The position numbers and the translations under genes are program-made. Below are positions 59,320 through 64,000 of a stretch of DNA of 64,000 nucleotides, in pieces; within the stretch, counting starts at the first letter, position 1, and each line of letters starts with the position of its first letter. This DNA is from Pterois miles. Its lineage: Eukaryota > Chordata > Actinopteri > Perciformes > Scorpaenidae. The notes under the pieces were generated by a model that had not been told where the DNA came from, searched no databases, and saw only the letters and a program-made list of their open reading frames with translations. The DNA lies in NCBI GenBank assembly GCA_947000775.1, contig CAMQGK010000638.1:22956001-23020000 (forward strand), in the 5' to 3' direction.

Positions 59320-59372
59320 CTGATGATGCTTGACGTGATCAGCGTTCGCTTCACATCGAATTATATGAGCAA
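59320..59372 (-). promoter_or_regulatory. Possible promoter of candidate peptide gene
   Basis: The reverse strand shows a TATA-like GCTCATATAATTCG near 59357-59370 and a half-CRE-like GATCACGTCA near 59331-59340, about 100-130 bases upstream of the proposed ATG. Motifs this short occur by chance. Confidence 0.15.
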
Positions 59373-59784
59373 ACAGAGCGGATAGGGTTTCAAGAGCGGC
59401 AATGTCGTTATCGCCAAATCCTCTATATCTCAGTCGGAGAGATTTCCAACAAAATGCATCACATGGCGTTGAAATACAAACAGGAAACCGTTCTCATCAG
59501 ATTACCAAGGTCATCTACAAGGTCACAAAGTGCCATTTGCTGTTTGTTAGTATTTTTGGTAATGCCATCTTGCTGCCACTTTGGCTTTTATGCCACAACA
59601 TATGTTGCTTTATCTTGTTTTTCACTCACGTTATGACGGATTGTGTTTTAATCCATTTCAGGCTTATAACTAGTGGATAGATACTCCAGACTTACTGTAT
59701 CTAGCTTTTTTCATTTGGGTTTGTTAGTTTAAATTAGAAGTATTATTTATGAGTCCATAATTATTCTCTCGAACACAAGTGGTT
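59373..59784. other. Intergenic spacer downstream of khdrbs3
   Basis: Short interval between the candidate peptide gene and the khdrbs3 poly(A) site. A 92-codon plus-strand frame here shows a hydrophobic stretch but no supporting context. It looks single-copy. Confidence 0.35.
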
Positions 59785-60863
59785 TCTTTCAAAATGTTTA
59801 TTCAGCATCAACAAAGAAGAAAATATTAAAGGGCTTACATAAGCTCAAAATCATTATATTGAACAAATCTCTAGATGGAAATGATTACCAATTCAACAGC
59901 ATGTGATTTAGTATCTTGAAACTGATTATTATTCCTACAAAGTCAGAAAAGTATCTGGTATTAAATCAAATAATGACATCAAAATTACTTATTTAGAGCA
60001 TCTAATAAAAAAAAGAAACAAAAAAAAAATCACAAAAATTAAAAAGCTCCCGGATTGTTTCGCAGCTCTGGTTGCTCGTTGTACATAAAGTATGAGCGGC
60101 TATTTATAGATGTATTAAAGTGGATGTTTTGGGGGAATAATCATGAACACAACTACATAGGCTTTTCAGAATAAAACAGCTGACAATATCCACATTTGCA
60201 CACCATGCTTTTATAAGCCCTTTAACACTAAAGAACTATTATTTTACAAAAAGGAGGAAACAGCAAAACAATATGTATACAGTATGACTTTTCTCTTTTT
60301 CAGTTTGTAAATGTTTCATTTACAAGGGACACAGTTTCACCAATTACCCCTCAGAAGAAAATGTCTACAGTACTGCACTTTCCTAGAACTAAGCTACTAC
60401 ATTTTAAAGTGATCAACCACGCAGTTCAAGGTTCGAAGAATAGAGGAGGGTGATAAATTAAGTCACGCTGGCAGCTGTGTAGAAACATTGTATTGACAGC
60501 TCATAGTGATTCACTAATCATTACCAAGTAAAATAGCTTGGTACAGTGTCATTCTTCACAGTCACATAGCTGAGAGAGAAACTTAATGTACTATGGAGTC
60601 TTTCTTAATCTCAACGTCCAGTCGATTTCTCCTGGAGGAAAGGATAGATTACCTATTGCTTTACACATTTTACCCAGTGGGAGTATGTTTTTATAATTGG
60701 GGGGGTTTTGCCATTTTTGGAAACCAGTTTTCAGTGTCTCACTATCGGCGTTTCATTTGTATTAGTTTAGTTTTCGACTCTAAAAAGGTGGGAGCGTCCA
60801 TAAAAAATCCATTACTTGGGTTGAAACAGCCATGAGGACTCAGGTGCAGGTTGTATAAACAGT
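59785..60863 (-). other. khdrbs3: khdrbs3 3' untranslated region (proposed)
   Basis: AT-rich sequence running from the khdrbs3 stop codon to the first canonical AATAAA on that strand, about 1.08 kb. No repeat family interrupts it, as expected of a conserved 3' UTR. Several A/T-rich runs (for example TTTTTTTTTGTTTC, reverse of 60011-60029) could affect stability. A distal poly(A) site further left is possible. Confidence 0.6.
59798..59803 (-). terminator. khdrbs3: Poly(A) signal AATAAA for khdrbs3
   Basis: Reverse strand reads GATGCTGAATAAACATTTTG, followed about 25 bases later by TTGTGTTCGAG, a GU-rich element of the expected kind. Cleavage is expected near 59775-59788. Confidence 0.6.
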
Positions 60864-60955
60864 TCAATATCTGGTGTATGGCTGATCTCTGTACACTCCC
60901 TTGGTTGTTCGCGCTGGCGGTGCCTTGCCGCGATTGTTTGCCCACTCTTCCAGAC
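60864..60955 (-). CDS. khdrbs3: KHDRBS-family RNA-binding protein, last coding exon (partial gene)
   Basis: The exon encodes the final 29 residues of a STAR-family protein: LEEWANNRGKAPPAR, then TTKGVYRDQPYTRY and a TGA stop. The KAPPAR and KGVYRDQPY-x-RY motifs are typical of the Sam68/SLM C-terminus. From memory, YRDQPY fits KHDRBS3 (T-STAR/SLM2) better than KHDRBS1 or KHDRBS2, which have YREHPY. These proteins bind A/U-rich RNA through a KH domain encoded in earlier exons, outside this window, and regulate alternative splicing in the nucleus, including of neurexins. In Sam68 this C-terminal segment holds the nuclear localisation signal; R-D-Q-P-Y fits an R-x2-PY signal. The exon begins with two bases (GT) completing a split codon after AG at 60956-60957. 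The usual PYGRY end is PYTRY here. The family call is firm; the paralogue assignment less so. Confidence 0.88.
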
Positions 60956-60992
60956 CTGATTAAGGAGAAAAGAACAGAAACAGACGGGAGGG
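60956..60992 (-). other. khdrbs3: 3' splice site of last khdrbs3 intron
   Basis: Reverse strand reads CTGTTTCTGTTCTTTTCTCC then TTAATCAG directly before the exon: a long pyrimidine tract, an AG with no nearby competing AG, and TTAAT-type branch-like bases. This supports the exon call independently of the protein match. Confidence 0.85.
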
Positions 60993-61837
60993 GAGGGTGA
61001 TTACAGATTATTTAAGTCTTTCAAGCTCTACACAAATATTGTAAATATGCTCCCTCCAATGAAAATACTGCAGCAAGTTGGGAGCATTTTGACTGTCTGG
61101 TATCGATGACGCTCGCCTTATAACAAAAGCTCTGTTTCAAGCTGGGAATACAAACAACGAGACTCGCACCAAGAAGCTTGACTTTCACCTGGAAGGATGC
61201 ATCTCAGATAACTGAATGAGAGAATCAAATAGCTACTTGAAAAGGACCCGTTTAGCAGCTCCCAGCAAAAAGGTCACAATTACCATTAGCCCAAATCAGC
61301 CACTGTTCACCCCCTGGTACTGTCGATGTGAAAGTGCCACTATCGATGGCACCCTTTGTCTGATCTTCAGCCAGCGCCGAGACTTCCCTTGAGCCGAGGC
61401 TCACAAAGGGTTTTGTTCTGTGTACAGGCTCTCTGTTGGCAGCACATAGCCAATACCCCTTAATTAAACCTGTCACCCTTCCACTGACAGTCACTTTGAA
61501 GAAACACACCAAGGTAACCTTGTGTTTCAAGAACAAGGATGCACATCAGCGCTGTTTATCTGTTTCCTTTGAACTGTCGCCCTTTCTCTGTGAGACCTAA
61601 GCAGCTTTCATTTTATGTGGAGATACGCGGCGCTCTAATGAGGTGCTCAGTTCTTCCACTTGTGTGGTCAGAAAAGTTGGGAAAGTTTTCATTAGCGCTG
61701 ATTTCCAAAAACACATCAAAATCTCTAAAGCATGAGATGAACACACATAGGTCTTCAATACGTTTAACGATGCGGAGGATATAATAATTATAATGATGTT
61801 ATCTGTTTGCACCCTAAACGAGTCTACGCTATCCAAC
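60993..61837 (-). other. khdrbs3: khdrbs3 last intron, single-copy part
   Basis: Intronic by position. 61130-61530 is repeat-free and balanced (CACTATCGATGGCACCC, GCCAGCGCCGAGACTTCCC, CCCTTAATTAAACCTGTCAC) and may hold a conserved intronic element. I searched the minus strand to 64000 for the Tyr/Gly-rich penultimate exon expected for the family and did not find it. Confidence 0.5.
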
Positions 61838-62272
61838 ACACCAGTCTCCCCTTTACAGACATGCCCACTTTATGATATGCAGCTGGGTCAAGTCATAGTC
61901 AAGTCAGCACACTGACACACTGACAGCTGTTGCTGCCTGTTGGGCTGCAGTTTGCCATGATATGATTTGAGCATATTTTTATGCTAAATGCAGTACCTGT
62001 GAGGGTTTCTGGACAATATTTGTCATTGTTTTGTGTTGTTAATTGATTTACAATAACAAATATATACATACATTTGCATAAAACAAGCATATTTGCCCAC
62101 TCCCACGTTGATAACAGTATTAAATACTTGACAAATCTCCCTTTAAGGTGCATTTTGAACAGATAAAAAAATGTGCGATTAGTTTGGGATTAAACATGAT
62201 CAACTACGGACAATCATGCAATCAATTGTGATAAAATATATATAAAATATATAATCGACTGACAGCATTAAT
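61838..62272 (-). repeat. Family E repeat, intact copy in intron
   Basis: Reverse strand: CAATCGATT-like end near 62250, CTTAAAGGGAGATTTGTCAA, AACGTGGGAGTGGGCAAAT, ATGCAAATGTATGTATATAT, AAATCAATTAACAACACAAA, CAGGTACTGCATTTAGCAT and GTGTGCTGACTTGACTATG. It shows the uninterrupted structure that is broken at 18354-19104 in the other copy. Confidence 0.8.
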
Positions 62273-62465
62273 AAATAGTCTAAATAGCTGCTATAAAGAG
62301 CTCATCTAGTATTTTCTAGTTCACACAAAGGCTACAAGCACACTATTAGAGAGCAGCAGGCTCTACTGTACCTTACTGTATATTAGCTCTGCTATCATTC
62401 AAGCTGCTCTGCAGCAAACATGGCCATGGCCCACTTTGTACTGTCAAAGGTTGACACAGTATTGT

Positions 62466-62532
62466 TGAACATTATCAGAATCACCTTTATTGGCCAAGTA
62501 TATGTGCTCATATGTGTCAAGGAATTCGACAC
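62466..62532 (-). mobile_element. Retroposon tail (ATCAGAATCACCTTTATTGG type)
   Basis: ATCAGAATCACCTTTATTGG then CCAAGTATATGTGCTC and CAAGGAATTCGAC is a tail that I recognise from fish LINE/SINE ends. The body is missing. Confidence 0.55.
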
Positions 62533-62706
62533 TGTTTTGTTTATTTTTTTTTCATCTTTCCTGATGTACTTACACATTAATAGAAATAATAGCACTAAAC
62601 AAGGACAACAAAGCTGGACAAATAAAGGTAAAGAATAGTTAAGGCTGTCATGTACCCAGGTATGTGGGAAAATAGGTGTATATTTGAATATAAAAAGCAC
62701 CAATAA

Positions 62707-62970
62707 GTAGGGCTGCACGATTATGCCCAAAATGATAATCACTATAATTTTTGATTGATTTTAGGGAAAATTTTAGGGAAAAGAAGTGGGCATATATGCT
62801 TACTTTTGGAAATGTGTGTATAAATTTATTATTTGACATCAATTAAAAACACAAAAGAATGACAAATCTTTGCATCAAAATGAGACTTAAAATAAGCTTC
62901 TTCACCTGAATTCAGCGCAGTTTTGTTTTACGACGGGCAAAACTAGCAATATACAACATACTACTCTTTT
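62707..62970 (+). repeat. hAT-like GGGCTGCACGATTATG element
   Basis: AGGGCTGCACGATTATGCCC, AAAATGATAATCACTATAAT is the start of a repeat well known to me in fish. It decays after about 250 bases. No second copy in the window. Confidence 0.5.
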
Positions 62971-62989
62971 ACTCTGCACTGCAGCTCCA

Positions 62990-63130
62990 GCATTTGGGAA
63001 AGTTTTTCACAGACTGCCGCTGTATCGGTCATGACAGCTTTCCAAAAGTGACACAAACATCTGGATCGCCCCCTGGATGTTCTAGTTAAGAAATAGCTTG
63101 ATTTCAGATGCAGGCATTTTCTATGAGCGG
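62990..63130 (+). repeat. Family J fragment (left part)
   Basis: GACAGCTTTCCAAAAGTGAC, ACAAACATCTGGATCGCCCC, CTGGATG parallel GACAGCTCCCCAAAACTGAAG and ATCTCAATCGCCCCCTGG at 30068-30115. Confidence 0.5.
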
Positions 63131-63730
63131 GGCATTTTAAATGTCAATATCAATAATATATGCATGTGAAGACATCTATGTACAGCATGTAGGATTTATA
63201 TTGACAGTGAGGGATGATGTGTACTATGACAAAATGTATGTATTATAGACTGTACAATTCTAATCTATAACGGCAGCAGTGAATATTTTGGTGTTAGGGT
63301 TATTGACACCGTATTTTCACAGAGTCGGCCTGATCAACTCAGAGGTGTCAACTTTCTCTGAGTTTTGCAGAGCCGTTTACAGCCGTTTCCAGACACAATA
63401 AACAGCTTCTAAAACCAACATTAGAGTGGCCTTAAACATAAAGCTCTTCTGTTTAGCTGACATTGTTATGTGTAACTGAGGCACAAACATGCTCACCAGC
63501 ATTTTTATTTGATGCCTAAATGAAGTTATGAACTGGTTAGGTACAGGGATCAACCAAAACCTGATTGCCCTATGTTAGCTTTAGCGGAGCATGTAGAACC
63601 TGATGATGTGTGAAAAACATAAAGACATATCATCCTATAAGCATGCTGGCATACTTCATTATATTCTGCATTATATTCTGGCTATTATCTTTTTAATGCC
63701 TTTGCACACTGAAAACATAAAAAAACACAT
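63131..63730 (-). other. khdrbs3: khdrbs3 last intron, no feature recognised
   Basis: AT-rich intronic sequence without exon or repeat signature that I can support. Confidence 0.4.
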
Positions 63731-63810
63731 TTAGATAAGATAAGATATATTTTATTGTCCCTAAGGGGATCTTTTGCATGGACAATGGTGCTACACACAG
63801 CTGCAGTCAC
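63731..63810 (-). mobile_element. Retroposon tail (TTTTATTGTCCCTAAGGGG type)
   Basis: GATAAGATAAGATATATTTT then TTATTGTCCCTAAGGGGATC, ACAATGGTGCTACACACAGC. Same tail logic as SINE-1 but a different family. Confidence 0.55.
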
Positions 63811-64000
63811 TTGAAACAATATGTAACCAACAATGCAGTACAGCGATATACTGACATTTTGCCGTAGGTAACATATGGACACCCTAACCTGTTATTTAGG
63901 GTCGGCTGAAGTGCTGGTCCTTTTTAATGTGTAGTTTCAGCAGCTTTAGTGAAGTAAAAGTAAAGTAGCTGTTAAAGTGGTGCTGCAGCTCCAGCATCAG

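Noticed and set aside
60742..60945. 67-codon minus-strand frame overlapping the khdrbs3 exon
   Set aside because: It is a shadow in another frame; the frame ending in PYTRY at 60864 matches the STAR family and has the proper splice site.
1..64000. CRISPR arrays, bacterial operons, integrated viral genes
   Set aside because: No regularly spaced direct repeats, no dense coding, no reverse transcriptase or integrase motifs seen. The window is vertebrate non-coding DNA.

Overview
The window looks like a piece of a ray-finned fish genome, probably a percomorph teleost. The grounds are AT-rich DNA, many short interspersed repeats of types I associate with spiny-rayed fishes (tRNA-headed SINEs with a TTTATTAGTCCCACAGTGG tail, palindromic MITEs, hAT-like ends), long CA, GA and TATC microsatellites, and one exon with vertebrate splice signals. 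Almost all of it is non-coding. The long reading frames are about what chance gives in 64 kb.

The one confidently recognised gene is at the right end on the minus strand. Positions 60864-60955 are the last coding exon of a KHDRBS-family (STAR) RNA-binding protein, best matching khdrbs3 (T-STAR/SLM2). It has a clean pyrimidine tract and AG acceptor, and encodes the conserved tail KAPPAR...KGVYRDQPYTRY. Its 3' UTR runs left to a poly(A) signal at 59798-59803. Everything from 60956 to 64000 is then the last intron, and everything left of about 59780 is downstream flank.

About 450 bp past that poly(A) site, on the same strand, is a possible unrecognised small gene (58201-59236). It has a strong signal-peptide start, a well-bounded 55-nt exon, and a last exon that joins in frame and ends with a Cys-x6-Cys segment. 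One donor site is weak, so this is a hypothesis.

The remaining ~58 kb has no gene I can recognise. It is a mosaic of (1) repeats, of which family A occurs in about eleven copies in both orientations and others (families B-K, two SINE families, MITEs) occur in one to four copies; (2) simple repeats; (3) stretches of single-copy-looking DNA with balanced base composition that may be conserved regulatory elements of the khdrbs3 region. Human KHDRBS3 is flanked by a large gene desert, so this layout fits.

A ~750-bp block at 18354-19104 made nearly only of A and G runs (including 26 consecutive Gs) interrupts a family E repeat exactly at its internal TGTA microsatellite. It is more likely a sequencing or assembly problem, or a runaway satellite, than function.

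Repeat family letters are my own labels. Where I say a repeat is familiar from fish genomes, that is recollection; similarity between copies inside the window is what I see directly.
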